From positions 1-64,000 of the forward strand of contig JAWLDJ010000001.1 in NCBI GenBank assembly GCA_041686695.1: a DNA stretch of 64,000 bases, read 5' to 3'. This stretch comes from T1Sed10-7 sp041686695 (GTDB taxonomy: Bacteria; Actinomycetota; Nitriliruptoria; Nitriliruptorales; Nitriliruptoraceae). Position 1 is the stretch's first letter, and each line of letters opens with the position of its first letter. Under the pieces are notes generated by a model. That model was not told the origin of the DNA. It worked only from the letters and a program-made list of their open reading frames with translations, and made no database searches. Positions 52,198 through 61,401 of the stretch are shown here, in pieces. The translations under genes and the position numbers were made by a program.

Positions 52198-53496
52198 TCA
52201 CCGCGCCGCCCCCGCAGCGACCACCTCGGCGGCCTCGTGTGCCGCCTCGACGATCCGCTCGAGGACCGCAGCGTCCAACGCCAGAGAGGTGAAGACCACC
52301 TCGTAGCCCGACGGTGCGAGGTAGATGCCCCGGTCCAGCATCGCGTGGAAGAACCGCGCATAGGCGTCGTGGTCAGCGCCGGCGACGTCCTCGAAGCGGG
52401 TCGGCGGCCGATCGCTGAACACCACCCCGGCCAGCGTGCCGTGGCGCAGCACCTGCGCGGTGACGCCGGCGGCACGGAACGCTGCCGAGAAGCCGTCGGC
52501 CAACGTCCGGGTGGCGCCTTCCAGGCAGTCGTAGACCGTCTCGTCCAGCAGCGCCAGCTGCGCTCGCCCGGCCGCAACCGCCACCGGGTTCCCCGACAGG
52601 GTCCCCGCCTGGTACACCGGGCCGTCGGGGGCCAGGTGGTCCATCAAGCTCGCCGGTCCCCCGAAGGCGGCCAGGGGGAAGCCGCCTCCCACGACCTTGC
52701 CGAGGATCGTGATGTCCGGGGTGACGCCCTCGCGTTCCTGCGCGCCGCCGAGCGCCAGCCGGAAGCCGGTGATCACCTCGTCGAACACCAGCACGGCCCC
52801 GCAGGCGTCGGCTTGCTCACGCAGGAACGCCAGGAAGCCGTCGGCGGGCGGGACCAGGTTCATGTTGGCCGGCACCGGTTCGGCGAGGATGGCGGCCAGA
52901 TCCTGGCCGTGCTCGGCCACCACCGCCGCGACCGCCGCGCGATCGTTCCAGGGGACCAGGATCGTGTCACCGGCAGCACCGGGGGTCACCCCCGGGGAAC
53001 CGGGGATGCCGAGCGTCGCCACGCCGGAGCCGGCGGCGACCAGCAACGCATCCGCGTGACCGTGGTAGTGACCGACGAACTTCAGCAGCTTGGCCCGGCC
53101 TGTGGCCCCCCGGGCGAGCCGCACGGCGCTCATCCCGGCTTCGGTGCCCGAGTTGACCAGACGCACCTTCTCCACCGATGGCACGGCCTCGATGATGGCC
53201 TCGGCGAGGCGGACCTCACCCTCGGTCGGCGCACCGAACGACGAGCCCAGCTCCATCGCGGCGCTGGCAGCGGCCAGCACCTCCCGGCGCGCGTGCCCGA
53301 AGAGCAGCGGACCCCAGGAGTTGACGAGATCGAGGTAGTGGTTGCCATCCACGTCGATCAGCGTCGCGCCCTCGCCACGGGCGACGAAGCGAGGCGTGCC
53401 CCCCACGCTGGCGAACGCGCGCACCGGCGAACTCACCCCGCCGGGGATCACGGCGCGAGCGCGGGCGAAGAGGTCTTGCGAGGTGTCGGTACGCAC
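52198..53496 (-). CDS. hemL: Glutamate-1-semialdehyde 2,1-aminomutase
   Basis: PLP enzyme making 5-aminolevulinate in the C5 heme pathway. The 432-residue product has RARAVIPGGVSSPVRAF, NSGTEAGMSAVRLARG, the aspartate in VLVFDEVITGFR and the PLP lysine in TILGKVVGGGFPLAAFGG. The GTG at 53496 (VRTDTSQDLF) has AAGG eight bases upstream and replaces a longer frame. It pairs functionally with HemA, encoded at 58533-59864. Confidence 0.95.
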   Translation of the reverse strand: MRTDTSQDLFARARAVIPGGVSSPVRAFASVGGTPRFVARGEGATLIDVDGNHYLDLVNSWGPLLFGHARREVLAAASAAMELGSSFGAPTEGEVRLAEAIIEAVPSVEKVRLVNSGTEAGMSAVRLARGATGRAKLLKFVGHYHGHADALLVAAGSGVATLGIPGSPGVTPGAAGDTILVPWNDRAAVAAVVAEHGQDLAAILAEPVPANMNLVPPADGFLAFLREQADACGAVLVFDEVITGFRLALGGAQEREGVTPDITILGKVVGGGFPLAAFGGPASLMDHLAPDGPVYQAGTLSGNPVAVAAGRAQLALLDETVYDCLEGATRTLADGFSAAFRAAGVTAQVLRHGTLAGVVFSDRPPTRFEDVAGADHDAYARFFHAMLDRGIYLAPSGYEVVFTSLALDAAVLERIVEAAHEAAEVVAAGAAR

Positions 53497-53606
53497 AACG
53501 ATCGCCTTGGTGTCGGATCGACGGGTAGTGGTTGGATCGGTCGGAACAGGAACGGGATCGGGGATCGCGACGACGCGACGCCGGCGGCCCCATCGGACCG
53601 GGCGCG

Positions 53607-54377
53607 TCAGGGCAGGACGTGTTCGAAGATGACGTTGTCGGCGAGCTGGTGGGCACGAGCCAGCGCCGATGGGCTGTCGGCGGTCCAGGCGACCAGCACC
53701 CCGCCACGATCGCGCCAGGCCTCGCAGGGTCCGTTCGGCAGGCCCGTCAGGTCGTAGCTGACGGCATGGGGGGCGACGCTCTTGAGGTCCTTGAGCTCGG
53801 CGAGCCGGCGACGCACCACCCGCGGCAGGCGCGCGTCGTCGATCGGGCCGGCCGTCAGGACACGGACCGCCGCCGGACGACGTCGCCGGAACCAGCGCAG
53901 CGTGGCCGGGTTGAAGCTGGCGACACACCACGGGCCGGGGTGTGCGCCCACGACCGGCGCGACGGCCGCCTCCAGCGACCCCGCCCTGAGCGCCGGCTGC
54001 TTCACCTCGACCATGACCGGGACCTCGCGCAGCAGGGCGAGCGCTGCCGCCAGCGTCGGGACGTGCTCGCGGGTCCCGCCGATCGTCACCGCGGCCAGCT
54101 CGGCCACCGTCAGATCCGCGATCCGGTCGGGACGGTCGGCGCAACGCAGCAGGGTCGGATCGTGGGAGACCACCGGCACCCGGTCACGGCTGAGCATCAC
54201 ATCCAGCTCGACGCCGTAGCCGGCTTCGGCCGCAGCCGCGAAGGCCGCCAGGGAGTTCTCGGGACGCCCACCGTCGTGGAGACCGCGGTGGGCCAGGGGG
54301 ACCTCCCGCAGCCACGACGGACAGGTCTCGGTCGGGACCAGATCCGGGTAGGCCTCGGTGATGCTGGTCTCGCTCAC
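53607..54377 (-). CDS. Glycerophosphodiester phosphodiesterase family protein
   Basis: Hydrolyses glycerophosphodiesters to sn-glycerol-3-phosphate and an alcohol. The 256-residue TIM-barrel product has LAHRGLHDGGRPENSLAAF, the metal-binding GVELDVMLSRDRVPVVSHDPTL and VMVEVKQP, which are the GDPD active-site motifs. It has no signal peptide, so it is probably cytosolic. GTG at 54377 overlapping the hemB stop (GTGA); GTG at 54380 is possible. Its insertion between hemB and hemL is not obviously functional. Confidence 0.88.
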   Translation of the reverse strand: MSETSITEAYPDLVPTETCPSWLREVPLAHRGLHDGGRPENSLAAFAAAAEAGYGVELDVMLSRDRVPVVSHDPTLLRCADRPDRIADLTVAELAAVTIGGTREHVPTLAAALALLREVPVMVEVKQPALRAGSLEAAVAPVVGAHPGPWCVASFNPATLRWFRRRRPAAVRVLTAGPIDDARLPRVVRRRLAELKDLKSVAPHAVSYDLTGLPNGPCEAWRDRGGVLVAWTADSPSALARAHQLADNVIFEHVLP

Positions 54378-55342
54378 CACTCGGCTCCCCGAGCCAGCTC
54401 CAGCGCGGCGTAGGTCACGACCACGTCGGCCCCGGCGCGACGGATCGAGAGGACCGACTCCCTCAGGGCCGCCGCGCCGTCGATCCAGCCCCGCTCGGCG
54501 GCGGCGTGCACCATCGCGTACTCCCCCGAGACGTGGTAGGCGACCACGGGCAGGCGGTGGCGCCGGCGGGCCTCGGCGACGACGTCGAGGTAGGCGAGGG
54601 CCGGTTTGACCATCAGCGCATCGGCCCCTTCGGCGGCGTCCAGGTCCAGCTCACGGGCGGCCTCACGACCGTTCGCCGGATCGAGCTGGTGACCGGCCCG
54701 ATCGCCGGAGACCATGGCCGAACCGGCCGCGTCCCGGAAGGGGCCGTAGAACGCCGAGGCGAACTTCGCCGCGTACGCGACGATGCCGACGTGCGCGTGG
54801 CCGCTGCGGTCGAGACCGGACCGGATCGCCGCCACCTGGCCGTCCATCATGCCCGAGGGGGCCACCAGGTCCGCACCGGCGCGGGCGTAGGCGATGGCAT
54901 CGCGGACGTAACCGGCCACCGCCGCATCGTTGTCGACCTGCCCCTCGGCATCCAGCGGTCCGCAGTGGCCGTGGTCGGTGTACTCGCACTGGCAGACATC
55001 GGCCCACAGGACGAGCTCGTTGCCCACCGTCGCACGGATCGCGCTCAGGGCACGCGGGACGGGGCCCTCCGGATCCCAGCCGCTGGTCCCGAGCGGGTCC
55101 TTGTGGGTGGGCAGTCCGAACAGGAGCAGGCCGCCGATCCCCGCCTCCACGCTGGCCTGTGCCACCTCGACCACCGAGGTGAGGCTGTGCTGGAGGACGC
55201 CGGGCAGCGACGGGATCGGCACGGGGTCGCCTCGCCCGGCCGCGACGAAGACCGGCAGCACCAGCGCACCGGCCGGCACCGCCGTCTCGGCGAACGAGCG
55301 TCTGAGCGCGGGGGTCCGGCGCAGGCGACGCGGTCGCGACAC
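54374..55342 (-). CDS. hemB: Delta-aminolevulinic acid dehydratase (porphobilinogen synthase)
   Basis: Condenses two 5-aminolevulinates to porphobilinogen. The 322-residue product has the zinc triad region VCQCEYTDHGHCG, the Schiff-base lysines in VAYAAKFASAFYGPFRDAAGS and ADALMVKPALAYLD, and the YHVSGEYAM loop. The Cys motif marks a zinc enzyme. The GTG at 55342 has GGAG six bases upstream; a TTG at 55357 also has a ribosome-like site and would add five residues. Confidence 0.95.
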   Translation of the reverse strand: MSRPRRLRRTPALRRSFAETAVPAGALVLPVFVAAGRGDPVPIPSLPGVLQHSLTSVVEVAQASVEAGIGGLLLFGLPTHKDPLGTSGWDPEGPVPRALSAIRATVGNELVLWADVCQCEYTDHGHCGPLDAEGQVDNDAAVAGYVRDAIAYARAGADLVAPSGMMDGQVAAIRSGLDRSGHAHVGIVAYAAKFASAFYGPFRDAAGSAMVSGDRAGHQLDPANGREAARELDLDAAEGADALMVKPALAYLDVVAEARRRHRLPVVAYHVSGEYAMVHAAAERGWIDGAAALRESVLSIRRAGADVVVTYAALELARGAEW

Positions 55343-55449
55343 GGGGTACTCCGTCAACGCTGGCCTCGGCTCGTCGGGACGACCCTCAGGAGGGTAACGG
55401 GCGCGCCCTGGTCACCCGCGTGCCGTGCGGGCGCTCCCCAGCGCACCGC

Positions 55450-56724
55450 TCACCGATCCCGGCCGCCGAGGAAGTGCCATCCCGCGGCCAGGGAGCCGAT
55501 GGCCAGGGCGAACCCGATGGCGGTCCGCGTGTCGCGCCCACCGGGGTTCGCTTCGGCGTCCAGGGCTGCCGTGCGCGGTCCGAGGGCCGGGCTGGACGGG
55601 CTCGGGCCGTTGGCGCGTACCAGGCCGGTGCGAGCGCCGTCGGTGGCCGCGAACCGCCCACGGGTGCCCGGCGTGACGGGGTCGGCCGCGCGTCGTGAGC
55701 CGGCATCGGTGCGGGGCGTTGCACCGGCCGCACGCGGCGGTGGTGGCGGACCATCGGCGTCGGGCTTCGCGACCGACCGTGACGCCCCACGGAGGCGGCC
55801 GCGACCGGCCGCGGTCCCGCCGGAGACCTCGGTGTCGGGCTCGTGCTGGTCCACGCCGAGCTCGTCGAGCTGGTGGGGGGCGATCAGCGGGCCGTGCACC
55901 CCCTCGTAGCGCACCGCCGACAGCACCGCGCCGTACAGGTAGAGGCGACCAGCCAGGTAGAAGAGCAGCAGCAGGGCGATCACGCTTCCCAGCGCCCCGT
56001 ACAGCGCGTTCGCGCTCTCGACCTGGGCGCTGACCCAGGTGGCGCCGGCGACCTTGAGCGCCGTCCAGCCAGCGCCGGCCAGTACCGCGCCAGGCACACG
56101 GTCCCGGACGCTCAGGACGGCGGATGGCGCGAGGAAGGTGTAGGCGGCCAGGAACAGGCCGACGTCCAGCACGAAGCTGACGAGGGACGACAGCAGCACC
56201 GCGACCGAGGACGGCACGAAACCCAGACCGATACCGGCGAACGAGGACGCGGTGGTGCTCGCCATCGCCAGGAGCCCGAGGGCGACCAGCGCCAGCAGTT
56301 GGCGCAGCCACTTGCCGATGCCGAGCAGGAGGGGTGCGCGGAACACCACTCGCGTGGAGACCATCGCGGCGTTGATGACCCTGCGTCCGGCGAACAGCAG
56401 CACGAGGAGCCCGATGACCCCGATCGTGCCACGCTGCGAGACGACGTTGGCCAGCAACTCCGCCACCTGGCTGTCCCCGGCACCGACGGTCTGGTCGAAC
56501 CCGGGGATCGCCCCGGTGAGCTGCTCGGCCACCGCCAGCTGGTCGTCCGGGTCGCGGAGCACGAAGCCGGCGACCGAGATCGCCAGCAGCAACAGGGGGA
56601 ACAGCGACAGGAAGGCGAAGAACGCGATCGCAGCGGCCAGGGGGTCCGCGGCGTCGCGGACGTACCGGTCCTGCACCCGCAGAGCGGTCCCGATCACCGG
56701 GAGATCCAGGAGCCGCTGCTTCAC
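55450..56724 (-). CDS. YihY/BrkB-family membrane protein with low-complexity tail
   Basis: The 424-residue product has the YihY core of about six helices with AAAIAFFAFLSLFPLLLLAISVAG, RVINAAMVSTRVVFR, AAYTFLAPSAV and SANALYGALGSVIALLLLFYLAGRLYLYGAVLSAVRYE. Family function is not settled; old annotations as ribonuclease BN are incorrect. A C-terminal extension of about 130 residues is Pro/Ala/Arg-rich and ends in a further hydrophobic stretch (AIGFALAIGSLAAGWHFLGG), not part of the usual family. The GTG at 56724 has GGAGG nearby. Confidence 0.85.
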   Translation of the reverse strand: MKQRLLDLPVIGTALRVQDRYVRDAADPLAAAIAFFAFLSLFPLLLLAISVAGFVLRDPDDQLAVAEQLTGAIPGFDQTVGAGDSQVAELLANVVSQRGTIGVIGLLVLLFAGRRVINAAMVSTRVVFRAPLLLGIGKWLRQLLALVALGLLAMASTTASSFAGIGLGFVPSSVAVLLSSLVSFVLDVGLFLAAYTFLAPSAVLSVRDRVPGAVLAGAGWTALKVAGATWVSAQVESANALYGALGSVIALLLLFYLAGRLYLYGAVLSAVRYEGVHGPLIAPHQLDELGVDQHEPDTEVSGGTAAGRGRLRGASRSVAKPDADGPPPPPRAAGATPRTDAGSRRAADPVTPGTRGRFAATDGARTGLVRANGPSPSSPALGPRTAALDAEANPGGRDTRTAIGFALAIGSLAAGWHFLGGRDR

Positions 56725-56785
56725 ACATCCTCCACGCTCGGCAGTACCTGTGCCGCAGGGAGGATAGACCCCGCGCGGCGCCCGC

Positions 56786-57556
56786 TCAGGTCGCAGCCGT
56801 GACCAGTGCCGCCACCAGGCCATCGAGGTCGTGGGGGTCGGCCTCGGCCGCCACGGTCAGACCGTGCGCGGCGCAGGCGGCGCTGGTGACCGGTCCGATC
56901 GATACCAGGCGGCCCGACCAGCGACGATCCTCCAGCAACGCCAGCAGGTTGTGGACGGTGGAGGGCGAGGTCACCGCGATCAGGTCGATCGCCCCGTCGG
57001 CCAACTCGTCGAGCACCGTCTCGGGAAGCGCGGACGGCCGCAGGATGCGGTAGGCGACCACCTCGTGCACGTCGTAGCCCTTGGCCGCGAGCGCCACGGG
57101 CAGCTCCTGGCTGGCCAGGTCGGCGCGCGGGAGCAACGCGACGCCGCGACCGGGAGGGATCGCCGCCGCCAGTGCACGGGTCGTCGCTCGCTCCGGCACC
57201 AGGTCGGCCCGACGTCCCAGCTGCTGCGCGAGCCGATCCTCGGTGCCCGGACCGACACAGGCGACGAGAGCGATCTGCTCGAGGACGTCGGCCGGCAGGC
57301 CGGCCGCCTCCAGCGCCGCGGCGAGCGCGACCACGCCGTTGGGGGAGGTCAGCGCCAGGACCGACACCTCGCCGCGGGCCATCCGGTGCGACGCCTCGGC
57401 GAGCGCGTCCCGGTCTCCCGTGGCGATCTCGAGCACGGGAGCCTCCACGGGGCTACCGCCCAGCGCCCGGATGCGGGCGCTCAGCTCAGGGGCCTGCTCC
57501 CGGGTCCGGGCGACCAGCACCCGACAGCCGGCCAGCGGCCCGTCGGTGACGCTCAT
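56786..57556 (-). CDS. hemD: Uroporphyrinogen-III synthase
   Basis: Closes hydroxymethylbilane to uroporphyrinogen III. The 256-residue product begins VTDGPLAGCRVLVARTREQAPELSARI, with later ALTSPNGVVALAAAL, DLIAVTSPSTVHNLLAL and RLVSIGPVTSAACAAHGL. These are the scattered conserved positions of this fast-evolving family. The ATG at 57556 overlaps the hemC stop (ATGA). It is a stand-alone enzyme, not the fusion with a methyltransferase seen in some actinobacteria. Confidence 0.9.
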   Translation of the reverse strand: MSVTDGPLAGCRVLVARTREQAPELSARIRALGGSPVEAPVLEIATGDRDALAEASHRMARGEVSVLALTSPNGVVALAAALEAAGLPADVLEQIALVACVGPGTEDRLAQQLGRRADLVPERATTRALAAAIPPGRGVALLPRADLASQELPVALAAKGYDVHEVVAYRILRPSALPETVLDELADGAIDLIAVTSPSTVHNLLALLEDRRWSGRLVSIGPVTSAACAAHGLTVAAEADPHDLDGLVAALVTAAT

Positions 57557-58536
57557 CTGGCCTCGGCCCGGAGGGTGGAGAGGACCTGCTCCCCGCCGGC
57601 CTCGAGCAGGGTCGCTGCCATGGCGCGTCCCAGGGTGAGCGCGTCGTCCGCCCCCGTCTCGTGGGAGGCACGGTACAGGCGGGTCCCGTTCGGATCGGCC
57701 ACCATGCCGAGCAGGACCAGCCGCTGCTGACCCGTGGAGCTCGTGCGCTGTTCCGCGTGTGCGCCGATCGGTGCCGAACAGCCTCCCTGCAGCTGCAGGA
57801 GCAGTTCGCGCTCGGCGGCGATCTCCGTGCGTGTGACGGGATCGTCGAGACGCGCGAGTGCCGTGCGTGTGGCGCCCGCGTCGCGGCGGCACTCGACCGC
57901 CAGGGCGCCCTGCGCCGGCGCGTGCAGCAGCTCGCCGTGCTCCAGGGGGACCGCGACCAGGCCGTCGACCTCCGGCCGCAGGCGCAGCAAGCCCGCCAGC
58001 GCCACGACGACAGCGTCGAGACGGCCCTCCGACACCGCCCGCAACCGGGTACCGAGGTTGCCGCGCAACGGCTGGACGAGCACGTCGCGACGATGGCGCT
58101 GCAGCTGGGCCTGACGACGCGGCGCCGAGGTCCCGACGGTGACCGGTCGGTCACGCGGCAGCTCCGCCAGTCGCCACCCCGCTTTGGAGACCAGGGCGTC
58201 ACGCGGATCGACACGGGCCGGCACCCCACCGATCACGAGCTCGGGATGCTCCTCACTGGGCAGATCCTTGTAGGAGTGGACGACCACGTCGCAGTCGCCG
58301 TCGAGGACCGCACGACGCGTGCCGTCGACGAACAGCCCCTTGGCGTCGAAGGCCTCGATGGCGCGGTCCGGATGCTCGTCACCGGTCGTCGCCAGCGGCA
58401 CGATCTGAGCCGGGCGTCCCGTCGCCGCCTCCAGGGCCGAGGCCACCGAACGTGCCTGGACCTGCGCCAGCGGGGAGCGACGGGTCGCGACACGCCAGGG
58501 TCCCTGCCCGGCCGTGACCGAGGCAGCGCCGCTCAC
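57553..58536 (-). CDS. hemC: Hydroxymethylbilane synthase (porphobilinogen deaminase)
   Basis: Links four porphobilinogens. The 327-residue product has ATRRSPLAQVQA, VHSYKDLPSE, VGTSAPRRQAQLQ, LRGNLGTRL and the dipyrromethane-binding cysteine in LQGGCSAPIGA. GTG start overlapping the hemA stop by four bases. Normal length. Confidence 0.95.
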   Translation of the reverse strand: MSGAASVTAGQGPWRVATRRSPLAQVQARSVASALEAATGRPAQIVPLATTGDEHPDRAIEAFDAKGLFVDGTRRAVLDGDCDVVVHSYKDLPSEEHPELVIGGVPARVDPRDALVSKAGWRLAELPRDRPVTVGTSAPRRQAQLQRHRRDVLVQPLRGNLGTRLRAVSEGRLDAVVVALAGLLRLRPEVDGLVAVPLEHGELLHAPAQGALAVECRRDAGATRTALARLDDPVTRTEIAAERELLLQLQGGCSAPIGAHAEQRTSSTGQQRLVLLGMVADPNGTRLYRASHETGADDALTLGRAMAATLLEAGGEQVLSTLRAEAR

Positions 58537-59864
58537 GTGTCGGCCTCCGGCAGGTCGAAGAGCTCGCGCACGAGCTCGACCCCCGGGTCGGCACCCCCGA
58601 GGTCGGCCAGCTCCTTGAGCCGGACGGTGGGATGGTGCAGCAGGGTGTTGACGATGCCACGGGTGAGCGCATCCACCGCCGCGCGCTGCTGCTCGTCCAG
58701 GGAGGCCAGACGACCTCGCAGCCGCTCGAGCTCGGACTGGCGCACCGCTTCGGCCTGCAGGCGGATCGCACGGATCGTGGGCTCGACCTCCGTGGCACGG
58801 GTCCAGGCCACGAAGCGCGCGACCTCCTCCTCGACGATCTCACGAGCTTCGGTGAGCACCGAGCCGGCGTGCCCGCGATCCGCGAGTTGCCGCACGTCCG
58901 AGACGTCGATCACCGTCATCCCCGGCAGGTGTGCGCAGGCTGGGTCGACGTTGCGGGGGACCCCGAGGTCGAGCAGGACGAGCGGCTCGCGCGCCAGGCC
59001 GTCGGAGGTCACCGACCCCCTCGCCGCACCGGGTGTGTGCCGCTCCTCGCGCTCCAGCAGGACCCGTTGCGCGAGGTCGACGTCGATGACCGCCTCGGCG
59101 GCGCCGGTCGTGCACACGACCACCTCGGCGTCGCGCAACGCCGCGCTCAGCTCGTCCACGACCGCGTGGGGCACCCGGCCGTCGAGCTTGGCGGCCAGAC
59201 GTTCGGCCTTGTCGGTGCTCCGGTTCCACACCGTGACGTGGCCGGCACCGAGGTCGGCGACGCGACGCACCGTGAGCCCTCCGAGATCACCGGCCCCGAC
59301 GACGGCGACGCGCGCCCCCGCCAACGGGGCACCGCGCTGCCGGTCGACCGCAGCCAGGCCGACCTCCACCATCGAGGAGGCACCCTCGGTGATACGGGAC
59401 TCGTTGCGGACGCGGCGACCGACGCGCACGGCCTGTCGGAACACCCGCTGCAGGACACGACGCGCCGTGCCCTCTGCGCGCGCCACCTCCATGGCGTGCT
59501 TGACCTGGACCGCGATCTGGCGCTCACCGACCACCATGGAGTCCAGGCCCGCGGCGACCGCGAACAGGTGGGCCGCCGCCCGGTCGTCGTGGTAGCTGTA
59601 CTCGAGCGCGTCGAGCTCCTGGGGGTGGATGTCCCCACGCTCCGCCAGCCAGCCCCTGACCTCCTGCAACCCGGGGTGGAACCTCGTCACGTGCGCGTAG
59701 ACCTCGACCCGGTTGCAGGTGGAGAGGATCACGGCCTCGGTCACGTGCTCCAGGGAGACCACCGCGTGCAGGGCCTTCGGGAGCTCATCGGCTGGGACCG
59801 CCACCCGTTCGAGCAGACCGAGCTCGGCGCTGCGGTGGTTGCAGCCGACGACCAGGAGTGCCAT
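58533..59864 (-). CDS. hemA: Glutamyl-tRNA reductase
   Basis: First committed enzyme of the C5 tetrapyrrole pathway. The 443-residue product has VGCNHRSAELGLLERVAV, the catalytic cysteine in LSTCNRVEVYAHV, GERQIAVQVKHAM and the NADPH fold VAVVGAGDLGGLTVRRV. ATG at 59864. It stands 230 bases after rex and leads hemC-hemD with 4-base overlaps, the same order as the Streptomyces rex-hemACD locus. The gap 59865-60094 shows no gene and no Rex-like palindrome. Confidence 0.95.
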   Translation of the reverse strand: MALLVVGCNHRSAELGLLERVAVPADELPKALHAVVSLEHVTEAVILSTCNRVEVYAHVTRFHPGLQEVRGWLAERGDIHPQELDALEYSYHDDRAAAHLFAVAAGLDSMVVGERQIAVQVKHAMEVARAEGTARRVLQRVFRQAVRVGRRVRNESRITEGASSMVEVGLAAVDRQRGAPLAGARVAVVGAGDLGGLTVRRVADLGAGHVTVWNRSTDKAERLAAKLDGRVPHAVVDELSAALRDAEVVVCTTGAAEAVIDVDLAQRVLLEREERHTPGAARGSVTSDGLAREPLVLLDLGVPRNVDPACAHLPGMTVIDVSDVRQLADRGHAGSVLTEAREIVEEEVARFVAWTRATEVEPTIRAIRLQAEAVRQSELERLRGRLASLDEQQRAAVDALTRGIVNTLLHHPTVRLKELADLGGADPGVELVRELFDLPEADT

Positions 59865-60094
59865 GCGGGGACGAACCTCTCGACGGAAGGGCTGCTGAGC
59901 GGCCGTGTTCCGAGGTCGTTGGACGGATGGTGGACGCGCCCCACGCAGGTGCGCCGCAGCGGCGCAGGCGAGGAGCGGGTACTCGCCGGGAGGGAGGTCG
60001 CCGCCGGACCGGCAGCGACCAGAGGCCTACCGGTCGTCAGGATACCGCGCACTCCAGCCGTGGCCCCAGTCGAGATCGCCGACGGGTCGTCGCC

Positions 60095-60775
60095 TCACAC
60101 GGGCCGAGCGGCTGAGCCCGTCGTCTCCCGCGGGGCGGCGGGCAGTCCCGGGCCGGCCTGTTCGTAGAAGGACAGGATCTGCAGCTCGGTGGCCAGGTCC
60201 ACGCGGCGCACGGTCACGTGCTCCGGGACCGAGAGGTGGGTGGGCGCGAAGCTGAGGATCGACCGCACGCCCGCGGCGACGAGCCGCTCGGCCATGCCCT
60301 GGGCGTGGGCGGCCGGGATCGCCAACACGGCGACCCCGATGCCCTCCGCCGCGACGAGTTCCTCGAGCTCCGACACCGACCGCACCCGGTGCCCGGCGAC
60401 CTCCTGGCCGATCACCTCCGGCGCGGCATCGATCAACCCGACGATCCGGAAGCCACGCCGCTCGAAGCCGCCGTAGCTGGCCAACGCTCTGCCGAGGTTG
60501 CCGACCCCGATCAGCAGGACCGGCCGGTCCTCGACCAGGCCCAGGGCCCGCGACAGCTGGCCTGCGAGTCCTTCGACGTCGTAGCCGACCCCACGCGTGC
60601 CGTGGCTGCCGAGGTAGGACAGGTCCTTGCGCACCTTGGCGGCGTTCAGCCCCGCGGCGCGTGCCAGGTCATCGCTGGACAACATGCCGATCCCGGCTTC
60701 CGCTGCCTCGATCAGCACCTGGAGGTACACCGGGAGCCGCGCGACGGTCGCTGCGGGGATCTGACCTTCTCGCAC
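60095..60775 (-). CDS. rex: Redox-sensing transcriptional repressor Rex
   Basis: Rex represses respiratory genes when NADH is low relative to NAD+ and releases DNA when NADH binds. The 226-residue product has an N-terminal winged helix (LPVYLQVLIEAAEAGIGMLSSDDLARAAGLNAAKVRKDLSYLGSHGTRGVGY). The Rossmann domain is VLLIGVGNLGRALASYGGFERRGFRIVGLID. The C-terminal swapped helix follows (VDLATELQILSFYEQAG). GTG at 60775 preceded by GGGGGAG. It lies upstream of hemACD as in Streptomyces. One matching operator is visible in the window, at 29679-29698. Confidence 0.95.
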   Translation of the reverse strand: MREGQIPAATVARLPVYLQVLIEAAEAGIGMLSSDDLARAAGLNAAKVRKDLSYLGSHGTRGVGYDVEGLAGQLSRALGLVEDRPVLLIGVGNLGRALASYGGFERRGFRIVGLIDAAPEVIGQEVAGHRVRSVSELEELVAAEGIGVAVLAIPAAHAQGMAERLVAAGVRSILSFAPTHLSVPEHVTVRRVDLATELQILSFYEQAGPGLPAAPRETTGSAARPV

Positions 60776-60897
60776 GCGCTCCCCCTCACCCTCGACGGTC
60801 GGTGCGGTGCCATCTCGCGCGAGCCGAACCTCACCGCCGGTGTCGCAGCGCTCCCGCAGCCGGTGAGGCTAGGCGCTGCAGCCACTCGACGTCACGC

Positions 60898-60920
60898 TGG
60901 CACCGACAGCGACGGTGCCA
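60898..60920 (-). terminator. Hairpin between the glutaredoxin-like gene and rex
   Basis: Arms TGGCACCG and CGGTGCCA with a seven-base loop, 30 bases past the stop of the glutaredoxin-like gene on the minus strand. It probably terminates that transcript. As a palindrome upstream of rex it could also be an operator, but it does not resemble the Rex site. The 174-base gap holds nothing else clear. Confidence 0.5.
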
Positions 60921-60949
60921 AGAGCCGACGGCCGACCCACCCCTCCTGC

Positions 60950-61216
60950 TCAGCGTCGCCGTCTGCGCCGAGCGTCACGCAGGGCAGCACGCACCTGTCC
61001 CGGCGCCACCTCCAACTCGGCGACCTCGGCGCCGTCCACGCAGATCACGGGCACGCGCACGCCGTAACGGCGCACCAGCTCCGGATCCTCGTCGACATCG
61101 ATGGTGTGGACCACGGCCGCGCGCCCCTCACGAGCGATGAGGCTGGCGGCCCGGTCACACAGACCGCACCCGGTCCGGGTGTAGAGGTGCACGACCGGCC
61201 GGTGCCGTCGAACCAT
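60950..61216 (-). CDS. Glutaredoxin-like (DUF836-type) thiol-disulfide protein
   Basis: The 88-residue product has VVHLYTRTGCGLCDRAASLI with a CGLC redox pair, then VDEDPELVRRYGVRVPVICVDG with the cis-proline of a thioredoxin fold. This is the compact glutaredoxin-like family often found next to rex or hemA in actinobacteria. It ends in a run of arginines. The ATG at 61216 has AGGAG nine bases upstream and replaces a longer frame. Its partner is unknown. Confidence 0.88.
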   Translation of the reverse strand: MVRRHRPVVHLYTRTGCGLCDRAASLIAREGRAAVVHTIDVDEDPELVRRYGVRVPVICVDGAEVAELEVAPGQVRAALRDARRRRRR

Positions 61217-61401
61217 GGCTGCCCGCTCCTGTCGCTGGAGGCTGCGCCCCCCGGGCACGGGCTCCGGCATCCCCGCCGCGCGACGAGCACCTCGCTCAAG
61301 CTAGCGCAGCCCACGGCCGATGGTGCGCGCGTACCGGGCGGTGCCGACCGGACACCGTGGCCGCCGCGAGGTCAGGCCGTGGCCGCGGTAGCGTGAGGCC
61401 C

